From the NCBI RefSeq assembly GCF_947493565.1, contig NZ_CANLRG010000002.1:62001-126000 (forward strand): a stretch of DNA of 64,000 nt, given 5' to 3'. This document shows positions 56,213 through 64,000 of the stretch, one piece after another. The stretch's first letter is position 1. Every line of letters begins with the position of its first letter. Source of the DNA: an uncultured Lutibacter sp. GTDB lineage: Bacteria > Bacteroidota > Bacteroidia > Flavobacteriales > Flavobacteriaceae. The notes under the pieces are model-generated. The model did no database searches. It was not told the origin of the DNA and saw only the letters and a program-made list of their open reading frames with translations. A program made the position numbers and the translations under genes.

Positions 56213-57547
56213 TTACGTGTTTTTATGCAAATATTTTCGTCTAAATATTACTACCAACACACCTGATCGAATTAACATCCATACAGTAAATGCGATCCAA
56301 ACAGCATAGAGCTTTAAATTGAAATAATCTCCTATTAAAAGAACAGGCGTAAATCCTAAAAAAGTTGCTCCTAATAATAAATTTCTTAAAATAGTTGCTT
56401 CTGCTAAACCCTTAAAAATACCATCAAAAACAAATGCCACAGCATTTATTGGCTGCATTATTAATACTATCCAAAAAATACTATAAAAAGAAGTTAATAC
56501 TTCCATTTCTTGAGAAAAAAGTTCTCCAATTTGAATGTATAAAATACTACAGACAAAAGCTAGCGATATAGCTATTGTAATGGAATATTTACTTAATTTA
56601 ATACTTAACCTCCAAAGTTTTTTGTAATTTTTTTCTCCTAATAATTTCCCTGAAACTATATTTCCTACACTCGCGTACCCATCAATAAAAAAAGCAAAAA
56701 ACAACCAAATTTGAAATGCAATGGTCTGTGCTGCAATGTAATTATCTCCATATTTGGTTGCATATGAATTTGCTAAATACAATGCAACATTTAATGCAGC
56801 AGCTCTTATTGCTAAATTTAAACTTATAGCAAGTAAATTTTTAATTTCTTTATTAAATGGAAATTGAATTTTTAGTTTAAATGGCGTTTTTTTAAGTAAT
56901 AAAATCAACGCTAAAATTACCATTACTCCTTGCGAAATTACACTTGCCCAAGCTGCCCCTGCTATATGCATTGGATTTATAAAACCTTCAATTCCATACA
57001 CCAATACAATGTCTAAAACAATATTTAATGCAGCCCCAATGATACTAATTACCATTGGCCAAAAAGTATTTTGCAACCCTCTGAAAACTCCAAATACTGA
57101 AAATATAAATAACGTTAAAGGGAAACCAACAGCCCTAATTTTAAAGTATTCAACAGAATAACTTAAAATAAGACCTTCTGCATTGTATAATTGAAAAATT
57201 TGATTTACAAATAACAGAGATACTAAATAAATAACTACACTAACAATAATATTAATACCAATTATTTGAGCTGGTAAAGTTTCAATTTCATGAAGTTTTT
57301 TAGCTCCCAAATATTTTGCTACCGTTGCCGAAATGGCTGAACGTGTTTGTGCTAAAATCCAAACTAATGCTGAAATAAAAGACCCTGCAATACCAACTGC
57401 AGCTAGCGCTTCTGTTGGATGTTGCTGAATATTACCAACAATGGCCGTATCGGTTATAGAAAGTAAAGGTTCTGCAATACCTGAAATAATGGCCGGTATT
57501 GCTAATTTATTTATAGCTTTAAATGATATTGTGGTTTTTTTATTCAT
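56213..57547 (-). CDS. MATE family efflux transporter (DinF-like)
   Basis: A 444-residue inner-membrane protein with twelve predicted helices in two homologous halves. N-terminal pattern AINKLAIPAIISGIAEPLLS ITDTAIVG and later DGYASVGNIVSGKLLGEKNY and MQPINAVAFVFDGIFKGL are typical of DinF-type MATE proteins, which expel drugs or metabolites using sodium or proton gradients. Its start overlaps the GNAT gene stop by 8 bases. Confidence 0.93.
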   Translation of the reverse strand: MNKKTTISFKAINKLAIPAIISGIAEPLLSITDTAIVGNIQQHPTEALAAVGIAGSFISALVWILAQTRSAISATVAKYLGAKKLHEIETLPAQIIGINIIVSVVIYLVSLLFVNQIFQLYNAEGLILSYSVEYFKIRAVGFPLTLFIFSVFGVFRGLQNTFWPMVISIIGAALNIVLDIVLVYGIEGFINPMHIAGAAWASVISQGVMVILALILLLKKTPFKLKIQFPFNKEIKNLLAISLNLAIRAAALNVALYLANSYATKYGDNYIAAQTIAFQIWLFFAFFIDGYASVGNIVSGKLLGEKNYKKLWRLSIKLSKYSITIAISLAFVCSILYIQIGELFSQEMEVLTSFYSIFWIVLIMQPINAVAFVFDGIFKGLAEATILRNLLLGATFLGFTPVLLIGDYFNLKLYAVWIAFTVWMLIRSGVLVVIFRRKYLHKNT

Positions 57548-58049
57548 TTAAAATTAGTTCGAAACAATAAAATGGGTAACTACTTTGATTTGGGAAATAA
57601 ATTTCTTCTAACTGAGCGTAATTACGTTTTTTATAAAATTTTAAATTTCGATTATTTTGACTAAAAGTATCTAACCTAACAGAGTTATATTTATTCTTTA
57701 TGGCATAAGATTCAGCAAAATCCATTAACTTTTGAGCAAATCCTCTTCCTTGAAATTTAGGGTGTACTGCCAAGCGATGAACATATAAATTATTTCCATT
57801 TTTTGTTTTCCACTGCACATTTTTATATTCTTTATCTTCAATTTCGGTTAGTACAATTAAACCCACAATCAAGTTATTCTCTTCTAGCTTCCAAATTTGT
57901 TGTAAATCAATATCTTTTTGCAAAATCTCTTTTGAAGGATATGTTTCATTCCATTGAAAAACACCATTTTTAATTAAATGTTGTGCGCAACTCCTTATAA
58001 CCTGATACAGTTGATCTAAATCTTTCTCAATTGCTTTTTCTACTTTCAT
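57540..58049 (-). CDS. GNAT family N-acetyltransferase
   Basis: A 169-residue acetyltransferase with the acetyl-CoA signature VHPKFQGRGFAQKLMDFAES near 100-119, and preceding strand NLYVHRLAVHP; the end NNRNLKFYKKRNYAQLEEIY is also typical. The ATG at 58049 (MKVEKAIEKDL) starts the domain; the frame opens to 58106 but that part covers the divergent Usp promoter. It is coupled to the MATE gene by an 8-base overlap. Substrate unknown. Confidence 0.9.
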   Translation of the reverse strand: MKVEKAIEKDLDQLYQVIRSCAQHLIKNGVFQWNETYPSKEILQKDIDLQQIWKLEENNLIVGLIVLTEIEDKEYKNVQWKTKNGNNLYVHRLAVHPKFQGRGFAQKLMDFAESYAIKNKYNSVRLDTFSQNNRNLKFYKKRNYAQLEEIYFPNQSSYPFYCFELILNE

Positions 58050-58090
58050 GTTTATTCTGAAATGTGCTGTAAAATTAAGGGTTAAATACT

Positions 58091-58098
58091 TATATTTG
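58091..58098 (+). promoter_or_regulatory. Usp -7 promoter box (TATATTTG)
   Basis: Exact TAnnTTTG on the plus strand, 20 bases before the TTG start codon at 58119. Confidence 0.65.
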
Positions 58099-58118
58099 TG
58101 TAACAAAACTATTTTAAA

Positions 58119-58913
58119 TTGAAAACAATTTTAGTACCTCTTAATCCTTTAGAAAAAGGATATACTATTTTACAATATGCTTTTGATTTTGCTACATACT
58201 TTTCAGCAAAAATAGTGATTTTAAAAACATTTGAGATCTCAACCGTTACAGGTCCTACACCAGCAATAGATAAAGCTCTAAAAGAAAATTGCTTAAAAGA
58301 ATTAAAAGAAGTTTTAAGTGAAATAACCTCTAAAAATAATTCTTTTGAAATACGTTTAGTCAAAGGAAATTTGGTGGAAAATTGTGCGGAATATTTACAA
58401 GAAAATGATGTTGATTTAATTATTTCAAGACCAAAAAGATCGGAAAAAAGTCCTCATTTATTTATAGGAAATACTACGGGGAAAATGATTAAAACCATAG
58501 ATTGTCCTTTATTATTAATCCCTAAATCCTTTAAATTTCAACCCTACCAAAAAATTTTAATGGCCATAAAATCGGGAATAATTAAAAAAGAAAATGTATT
58601 TACTTCTTTAAAAGATATTATTACAACATTTAATGCTCAATTAAATTTACTACAGGTAAAAACTCCCAAACTAAAAGAAAGTGATTTAATTATTAATGAA
58701 GAATTGTTACAATTAAAATCGTCTCTAGTTTATACAGAAAACGAAACAATTTATCATGGAGTTTTAGAATATTTACATGATGTTAAACCTGATTTAATTT
58801 GTGTGATTAGAAGAAAAAGAGGGTTCTTTTCTAAACTTTGGGAACAAAATACAGTTAAAAAAACGGATTTTGAAAGCAAAGTTCCTTTATTAATTTTAAA
58901 AGGAGCTTTATAA
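58119..58913 (+). CDS. universal stress protein family, TTG start
   Basis: A 264-residue cytoplasmic protein. The N-terminal Usp domain (about 1-142) begins right at the start (KTILVPLNPLEKGYTILQYA) and has the late motif FIGNTTGKMIKTIDCPLLLI, close to the ATP-binding G-2x-G-9x pattern. The second half (about 145-264, YQKILMAIKSGIIKKENVF) is a diverged second Usp domain. No ATG lies near the domain start; TTG at 58119 is the only good initiator and is well placed after the -7 box. It converges on the hydrolase gene with a 6-base overlap. Confidence 0.85.
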   Translation: MKTILVPLNPLEKGYTILQYAFDFATYFSAKIVILKTFEISTVTGPTPAIDKALKENCLKELKEVLSEITSKNNSFEIRLVKGNLVENCAEYLQENDVDLIISRPKRSEKSPHLFIGNTTGKMIKTIDCPLLLIPKSFKFQPYQKILMAIKSGIIKKENVFTSLKDIITTFNAQLNLLQVKTPKLKESDLIINEELLQLKSSLVYTENETIYHGVLEYLHDVKPDLICVIRRKRGFFSKLWEQNTVKKTDFESKVPLLILKGAL

Positions 58914-59750
58914 AATAAAATCAATACTTAATTCAACTACTTTTTTTAAGTGATTTGGCATTTCGTTATTTAGCCAAGGTTGCGTACATCCCAATGTGTG
59001 TTCCATTTTTTCAATCATCGCAAGTTTACTATTTGAATTCCATTTATGTAAATTTTTAGCTTCGTTAGGTACAACTACTTCATCTTTTTCTCCTTGAATA
59101 ATCAAATGAGGAATATTCAACTTAGACGCCGATTTTTTTATAGTTAACCGCTCTTCATTCTCTTTAAAATTTTCATAAAATTGAAATAAATGAGGCATCT
59201 TTTGTTTAGTTCTAGAGTTTTGAATATATGAAACCCCTGCTTCTTCCCACTGTTTTAAAGCATCTCCTGTAGGGAATCTTGCTCCAAAATCGGAAACAGC
59301 TGCCCAAGTAATTAGCTTTGTTATTTTTTTATTTTCTGAAGCCTTAATTGTTACTATTCCTCCTCCTCTTGAATGACCTATTAAAGTGATATTTGAAAAA
59401 TCTATTTCATTTTTAAAGTCATCATTTTCAAGTACCCAATTAATAACATCTTCTAAATCATCAAGCTCTATCGAAAAGTTATTTTCACCAAAAGCTTCTA
59501 AATCTGGGAAGTCAATTGGATTTTCTAATGTTCCTCCATTATGAGAAAAATTGAACTTTACAAAAAATAGATTCTTTTTAACAAACTCTTTTGTGGCTAT
59601 ATTCCATGCACCCCAATCTTTATACCCCTTATACCCATGACAAAAAATAACAATTGGTTTCTTCTCATTTGTTTTATTAAAAAAAACATCGGTTACTATT
59701 GGTTTTTTATGCTTTGAACTTTTTACAATGGTATTTTTTATTGACTTCAT
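58908..59750 (-). CDS. alpha/beta hydrolase
   Basis: A 280-residue serine hydrolase fold. Oxyanion motif FCHGYKGYKDWGAWN near 33, nucleophile serine in LIGHSRGGGIV near 125, aspartate in IQGEKDEVV near 222 and histidine in MEHTLGC near 256. No signal peptide is evident. It resembles the YqiA/BAAT-like dienelactone hydrolase group; the substrate is unknown. It ends inside the Usp gene end by 6 bases and begins 12 bases past the nuclease gene stop. Confidence 0.88.
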   Translation of the reverse strand: MKSIKNTIVKSSKHKKPIVTDVFFNKTNEKKPIVIFCHGYKGYKDWGAWNIATKEFVKKNLFFVKFNFSHNGGTLENPIDFPDLEAFGENNFSIELDDLEDVINWVLENDDFKNEIDFSNITLIGHSRGGGIVTIKASENKKITKLITWAAVSDFGARFPTGDALKQWEEAGVSYIQNSRTKQKMPHLFQFYENFKENEERLTIKKSASKLNIPHLIIQGEKDEVVVPNEAKNLHKWNSNSKLAMIEKMEHTLGCTQPWLNNEMPNHLKKVVELSIDFIL

Positions 59751-59762
59751 TAAGTAAATTTT

Positions 59763-62501
59763 TTAAAATGGTAAATTTTTATTTTCTGTAAAAGGAATTT
59801 CTGGGTTTAAAATTTCAATAAAAAGTTGATTCACTTCAACCATAAACTCATTTATTCGCTCTAAAGTTACCTCATAATCTTTTCCTCTAGAATTTTCAGA
59901 AAAATTCATTTTTAAAAATCCTGAATTCAAATTTTTGAAAGAAATGATACCGCTTTGTAAATTTATATTTTTATTAGTAAGATTTTTAGAATACATATAA
60001 CTATACAACATTACTTGTAGCGCTTTAGTGTATTTATAATCTTCGGCAATGACACTAAAATTAGTTAATTTTAAATTTTTAGCTTCTACTTTTCCCGTTT
60101 TATAATCAATAATTCTAATAACACCATCCAACTCATCAATTCTATCTACAATTCCTTTTATTTTTATTGGAAAATTAATTCCTTCTACGATTAATTCTGT
60201 TGTTAAAGACTCTTCTAAAGCTTTAATTTTTAATTGATGATTTTTTAACAATTGTAATTCTTGCTTTAAAAAGCGTTGAATATGGTTTTTACATACTTCA
60301 AAAATTAATTTGTTTTTACCTGTTTGTATATTTCCGTTTAAATAATGTTTTTGGAAAAACTTACTTAATAAACCATTTGTTTGTTTTTCCATATTAACAA
60401 TATGCTCCTTAGTTAAAAACACGTTAATATATGGCTTGTACAGGGCTTCTAACACATCGTGTATAACAGAGCCCATTGTATTCATAGCTATTGTTTCTTC
60501 AACTTCATCTTGCTCTTTAATTCCTAAAATTTTTTGTTCATAAAAACTAATAGGATTATAAATGTAAGTTGCTAGTGCTGAAGGTGAAATTCCTTTTGAA
60601 AAAACTTCTTTTAACTTTTGTAAAACTTCTGGTGTTTTTTCAACTTGAAAAACCACTTCTTTTGAAGATTGAATTTTGGGGCTTATAATAGACTTAATAA
60701 TATTAGGGTTTTGAATCTCCAATTTAGTTAAAAAACGACTTTTTTCTCCTGCTCCATATCCATCTGTTTCTGTATTGTAAATTAAATAAACATTTTTAGC
60801 GCGTTGTAATAAACGTTGAAAATGGTATGAAAAAATAGCATCTTTTTCTTGATAGGTTGGCAATTTAAAATGTTTTTTAACATCAAAAGGCATAAATGAA
60901 AATTCATTTTTTCCTGCCGGTAAAATTCCTTCGTTTACAGAGGTAATAATAACTGTTTCAAAATCTAAAACCCGAGTTTCTAACATACCCATTAACTGTA
61001 AACCCTGCAAAGGTTCTCCTTGAAATGATAATTTTTCATTTTTCAACAATTGATTAAAAAAATGAATAAGTGTTTTTAGGTCTGAAATATGTTGATACTT
61101 TAAATTTAACGTTTTTAATTGCTGAAAAACTGCATAAAAACGATATAAATACTCTTTTTCTACACCTTCAACAAAAGTTTTTAATTTATTTATTAAGTAA
61201 ATGCATTGTTCAATTATTAAATTAACGTTTGTAGGTATTATAAATAATGAAAACAATAATTGAAGTTTGTCCTGTTCTTCAGTTGAAATATACTTCTTCA
61301 AAGCATTAGCACTTAAAAATATAGAATTTTCATTTTTAATTTTTTCTATTAATACTTGGAGCAGCTCATCTTCAAATTTATTTAAAAAAGGATCATTTAA
61401 AAGGTTTAAAACATCTTTATAATAAAACTGTTCTTCACTTTCTTTATTAAATTTTTGTTGATTAAGATATAATTTAAATAGTTTTTCAAACAAATTAGCT
61501 AAAGGAATATCGTTTAAAGGATATCCCATAGTAATATTAATATTTTTTACTTTATTTGGTAAAGAATTTAGGGTTAGAGTTAGTAAATTTTCATCAGCTA
61601 AAACTAAGGCTGTTTTATTAAAATTATCAAATTTAGAAAGTAATTCTCCTACATATTTAATTTGTGTTATATTTTTTGGAGCGCCAATTATGTGCGTTTT
61701 TTGATTGTTTTTTTCAATAGTTTGAGTCCATAAAAAAGGATTGCTTTTATAATAATTCCATTCATTTTTATATTTTCTTAAAAACACACCCGCTTCATTT
61801 GATTTATGGAAAAAAGTTTCATTAGCATCCCAATAAACAGTGGCTATATTATTATTAAGCATTTCTTGAAAAATATACTCTTCCGCTTTATTTAAGGCAT
61901 TAAAACCTACATAAAAAATATGTTTGTTTAAATTTGTTTGAATATAAAACTCTAAATTATTGGTAGCTTCTTTATAGATTAACCCTTGATATCCATACTT
62001 ATTGCTCTTCAACTTTTCGGAAAGAGCATTGTATAATACATCTAAACTTCCAAAAAAATTAAGATAGTTAATGGCTAATTGACTAGGTTTTTGATTTTGG
62101 AACCATTTATCTAATTGTTTAATATCTTTTAAACTAGAAAAAATAGCATTTGAGTTTACCAAATAGCTATCTATCTCATTAAAATCGTGGAGTGCTATGG
62201 TTGCCCATTGAGAAAAAGCTTCAAAAGACTCTCTATTTTCCTTAGGAAAAAACTCTTTATATACATCGTAAAACTCAAAAAGTAATTGTGTATTATCAAT
62301 TAAGTTAAGGTCTGCAAGTTCCTGAATATAATTTTCTATACTTATAATTTTTGGTAAAAATGAAGATTTTGGTAGCTTCGCTATAAGTTCTTCTTTTAAA
62401 AAAATACAGGCGCGTTGACTAGGAAGCACAAAAACTAAATTAGCATAGTTTTCATGATTTTTTATAACTTCATTTACAACATTTGAAATAAAAGTATTCA
62501 T
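59763..62501 (-). CDS. AddB-like PD-(D/E)XK nuclease with inactivated helicase domains
   Basis: A 912-residue protein. The N-terminus is an AddB/RecC-like helicase-derived module (VFVLPSQRACIFLKEEL), followed by LQGLQLMGMLETRVLDFETV, the ExxNxGxxP-like VNEGILPAGKNEFSFMPFDV and RLLQRAKNVYLIYNTETDGY. A C-terminal PD-(D/E)XK nuclease domain has IIDYKTGK near 802 and IKGIVDRIDEL just before. In the double-strand-break repair complex AddB partners AddA (a RecB-like helicase-nuclease), but no AddA gene is in view. The ATG at 62501 is chosen, 25 bases after the upstream hairpin. Confidence 0.88.
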   Translation of the reverse strand: MNTFISNVVNEVIKNHENYANLVFVLPSQRACIFLKEELIAKLPKSSFLPKIISIENYIQELADLNLIDNTQLLFEFYDVYKEFFPKENRESFEAFSQWATIALHDFNEIDSYLVNSNAIFSSLKDIKQLDKWFQNQKPSQLAINYLNFFGSLDVLYNALSEKLKSNKYGYQGLIYKEATNNLEFYIQTNLNKHIFYVGFNALNKAEEYIFQEMLNNNIATVYWDANETFFHKSNEAGVFLRKYKNEWNYYKSNPFLWTQTIEKNNQKTHIIGAPKNITQIKYVGELLSKFDNFNKTALVLADENLLTLTLNSLPNKVKNINITMGYPLNDIPLANLFEKLFKLYLNQQKFNKESEEQFYYKDVLNLLNDPFLNKFEDELLQVLIEKIKNENSIFLSANALKKYISTEEQDKLQLLFSLFIIPTNVNLIIEQCIYLINKLKTFVEGVEKEYLYRFYAVFQQLKTLNLKYQHISDLKTLIHFFNQLLKNEKLSFQGEPLQGLQLMGMLETRVLDFETVIITSVNEGILPAGKNEFSFMPFDVKKHFKLPTYQEKDAIFSYHFQRLLQRAKNVYLIYNTETDGYGAGEKSRFLTKLEIQNPNIIKSIISPKIQSSKEVVFQVEKTPEVLQKLKEVFSKGISPSALATYIYNPISFYEQKILGIKEQDEVEETIAMNTMGSVIHDVLEALYKPYINVFLTKEHIVNMEKQTNGLLSKFFQKHYLNGNIQTGKNKLIFEVCKNHIQRFLKQELQLLKNHQLKIKALEESLTTELIVEGINFPIKIKGIVDRIDELDGVIRIIDYKTGKVEAKNLKLTNFSVIAEDYKYTKALQVMLYSYMYSKNLTNKNINLQSGIISFKNLNSGFLKMNFSENSRGKDYEVTLERINEFMVEVNQLFIEILNPEIPFTENKNLPF

Positions 62502-62525
62502 ATCATTTATATACACCATAAAAAT

Positions 62526-62557
62526 AGAAAAGTCAAAACAAATGTTTTGACTTTTCT
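62526..62557 (-). terminator. intrinsic terminator after the OmpA/TSP3 gene
   Basis: A 15-bp stem (agaaaagtcaaaaca at 62526-62540 with 62543-62557) followed by a T-rich tract on the minus strand, 34 bases past the OmpA-family stop. Confidence 0.8.
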
Positions 62558-62590
62558 AAAACTATTTTTAGTTATTTAGTTAGATCATTA

Positions 62591-63955
62591 TTAATCTATT
62601 AACTTCACATCAACTCTTCTGTTTTGTGCTCTTCCTTTAACGGTGTTGTTAGAAGCTATTGGCATTTCTTCTCCATAGCCTTTAGCAGTTAAATTACCTG
62701 AAGAAACTCCTTTAGTAATTAAGTAATTTTTAACAGCTTGTGCTCTACTATCAGATAATTCTTGGTTACGAGACTTACTTCCAACACTATCTGTATGACC
62801 AGAAATGGCAAATTTTTCAGTTGAATATTTAACCATAATACGAGCTGCTTCATCTAATTTTGAAATAGTTTCAGATTTAAAGGTTGTTTTTCCCGTATCA
62901 AAATAAACTGTTTTAAACAATTCTTCAAGTTTTGCCACTTCAGTTTCAGTAATTTTTGGGCATCCATTATTTGAAGCTGGACCAACTTCATTAATACATT
63001 TATCATCTTTATCTAATACACCATCTCCATCGGTATCTGGCCAAGGACATCCTTTGTTTAAAGAAGGGCCTGATACATTAGGGCAGGCATCATCTTTATC
63101 TAATACACCATCTCCATCGGTATCTGGACAACCATTATTAGCTTTAGTTCCTTTGTTATTAGGACACGCATCATCTTTATCAGTTATACCATCTCCGTCT
63201 GTATCTGGGCAGCCATTTAATTCTTCTAAACCAGCCACAGAAGGACAGTCGTCTTTTGAATCAATAACTCCATCTCCATCTGCATCTGGACAACCATTAT
63301 ACTCAACCAATCCAAATACATCAGGACAGGCATCATATTTATCATAAATAGTGTCTCCATCCCTATCATTTCCTCCAAACTTAAGTACAAAACCTAACGA
63401 GTGTTGAAAATGTTGTACAATGTTACTTTCAAAAGTGTGTTTATATTTAGACTCTATATTTAATCCAAATTTTTCATTAAACCACACGTTAAATCCTACT
63501 CCTCCATTAAAGGTTCCTATTCCAAAATCATCCATCCAAGTATATCCACCTCCAATGGTAGCATATGGATCAAACCAAGAAGTTTCACCAAAAGCTTCAT
63601 TTAAGTCATATTTAACAGCACCATCTAAACTAACATATGACATATTGCTCTCTGAATTATCTCCAACTTTTGAAATTCTATTTAATGAAGCAGCTCCCTC
63701 AATGCTAAATCCATCAGTTAAGTACTTTCCAATAGTTAATTTAGAAACTGAAGCCAGTATGTTATAATGATCTTTTGTATTAACAAATTCATCGAACCAT
63801 CTACCATGTCCATTCAAATTTGCATTGGTTGGGTAAAAATCAATTGCATTTGTACCAATTCCAATAAGCCAAGTATTGTTTTTGTCTTGTGCCACTAAAC
63901 TGGCAGTTCCCATAATTAGAAGTATAACTAATAACGTAGTTTTAAAATATTTCAT
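62591..63955 (-). CDS. OmpA-family protein with thrombospondin type 3 repeats
   Basis: A 454-residue outer-membrane protein. Signal peptide (about 1-22), an OmpA/OprF-like eight-stranded barrel (about 23-195), then five calcium-binding TSP3 repeats (about 197-330) built on DxDGDGxxDxxDxC, each with two cysteines ([16 protein letters not shown]). The peptidoglycan-binding OmpA domain is at about 335-454 ([52 protein letters not shown]). It should link the outer membrane to peptidoglycan. The repeats fit a calcium-rich, for example marine, setting (inference). Confidence 0.94.
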   Translation of the reverse strand: MKYFKTTLLVILLIMGTASLVAQDKNNTWLIGIGTNAIDFYPTNANLNGHGRWFDEFVNTKDHYNILASVSKLTIGKYLTDGFSIEGAASLNRISKVGDNSESNMSYVSLDGAVKYDLNEAFGETSWFDPYATIGGGYTWMDDFGIGTFNGGVGFNVWFNEKFGLNIESKYKHTFESNIVQHFQHSLGFVLKFGGNDRDGDTIYDKYDACPDVFGLVEYNGCPDADGDGVIDSKDDCPSVAGLEELNGCPDTDGDGITDKDDACPNNKGTKANNGCPDTDGDGVLDKDDACPNVSGPSLNKGCPWPDTDGDGVLDKDDKCINEVGPASNNGCPKITETEVAKLEELFKTVYFDTGKTTFKSETISKLDEAARIMVKYSTEKFAISGHTDSVGSKSRNQELSDSRAQAVKNYLITKGVSSGNLTAKGYGEEMPIASNNTVKGRAQNRRVDVKLID

Positions 63956-63992
63956 CGGTGAGAATTTAATTTGTGAATAATCTGTTTACTAA

Positions 63993-64000
63993 CAAATTTA
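63993..64000 (-). promoter_or_regulatory. -7 promoter box (TAAATTTG) of the OmpA/TSP3 gene
   Basis: TAnnTTTG at the last bases of the window on the minus strand, 38 bases before the ATG at 63955. Confidence 0.55.

Noticed and set aside
63054-63767. Plus-strand proline/serine-rich frames
   Set aside because: They are shadows of the TSP3 repeats and barrel of the OmpA-family gene.

Overview
The window looks like chromosome of a marine-type member of the Flavobacteriaceae (Bacteroidota). The DNA is strongly AT-rich. There are two SusC/SusD pairs, a complete aerotolerance (Bat) operon, Bacteroidota-style ECF sigma/FecR regulation, outer-membrane OmpA with thrombospondin type 3 repeats, and many lipoproteins with the cysteine right after a short hydrophobic leader. 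Intergenic boxes of the form TAnnTTTG, the Bacteroidetes -7 promoter element, recur at sensible distances from starts, and Shine-Dalgarno sequences are scarce. Genus cannot be fixed from sequence reading alone. I saw no insertion sequence, prophage, CRISPR array or rRNA; there is one tRNA.

Layout. 1-9.3 kb: tail of an outer-membrane protein, tex, metG (with a dispersed palindromic repeat inserted in frame), yraN, two thioredoxin-like TlpA proteins, an SDR and cvpA. 9.3-18.4 kb: one long minus-strand operon moxR - DUF58 - BatD-like - batA - batB - batC - batD - batE. 18.5-25.6 kb: lpxH-like, S41 protease, dCMP deaminase, HupE-like, class V aminotransferase, dsbD. 25.9-30.3 kb: a regulatory island with a TPR histidine kinase and its LuxR-type response regulator, a 53-residue lipoprotein, a LytTR regulator with a degenerate receiver, a lysine-rich small protein and a possible 18-codon transcription unit. 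30.4-37.1 kb: sigma factor, FecR anti-sigma, SusC with an STN signalling domain, SusD. 37.5-38.8 kb: a degenerating patch with a GNAT gene, a chimeric gene fragment and a frameshifted SnoaL-like gene. 38.9-39.8 kb: split LysO transporter. 39.9-52.0 kb: a polysaccharide-utilisation-type locus (GH2 beta-galactosidase, GH63-like glycosidase, membrane TPR/LuxR regulator, SusC, SusD). 52.2-64 kb: tRNA-Leu(CAA), prs, rplY, pth, queD-like, a small membrane protein, enoyl-CoA hydratase, MATE transporter, GNAT, Usp, alpha/beta hydrolase, AddB-like nuclease and OmpA/TSP3.

How the parts work together. The Bat operon pairs a MoxR AAA+ ATPase with VWA and TPR proteins in the envelope. DsbD and the two TlpA proteins suggest active periplasmic thiol chemistry. 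The sigma/FecR/STN-SusC set is a trans-envelope signalling uptake system in which the loaded transporter signals to the anti-sigma factor. The second SusCD pair is instead controlled by a membrane-spanning TPR/HTH protein encoded beside it and divergently from two lipoprotein glycosidases, so nutrient capture, glycan trimming and sensing sit in about 12 kb.

Most notable observations: the in-frame palindromic repeat in metG; a histidine kinase whose lipoprotein signal peptide has no ATG/GTG/TTG start; an overlooked small lipoprotein gene beside it; a micro-ORF sharing its terminator with the response regulator; the GIY-YIG/TPR chimera next to a one-base frameshifted gene; and promoter boxes that settle several start codons.
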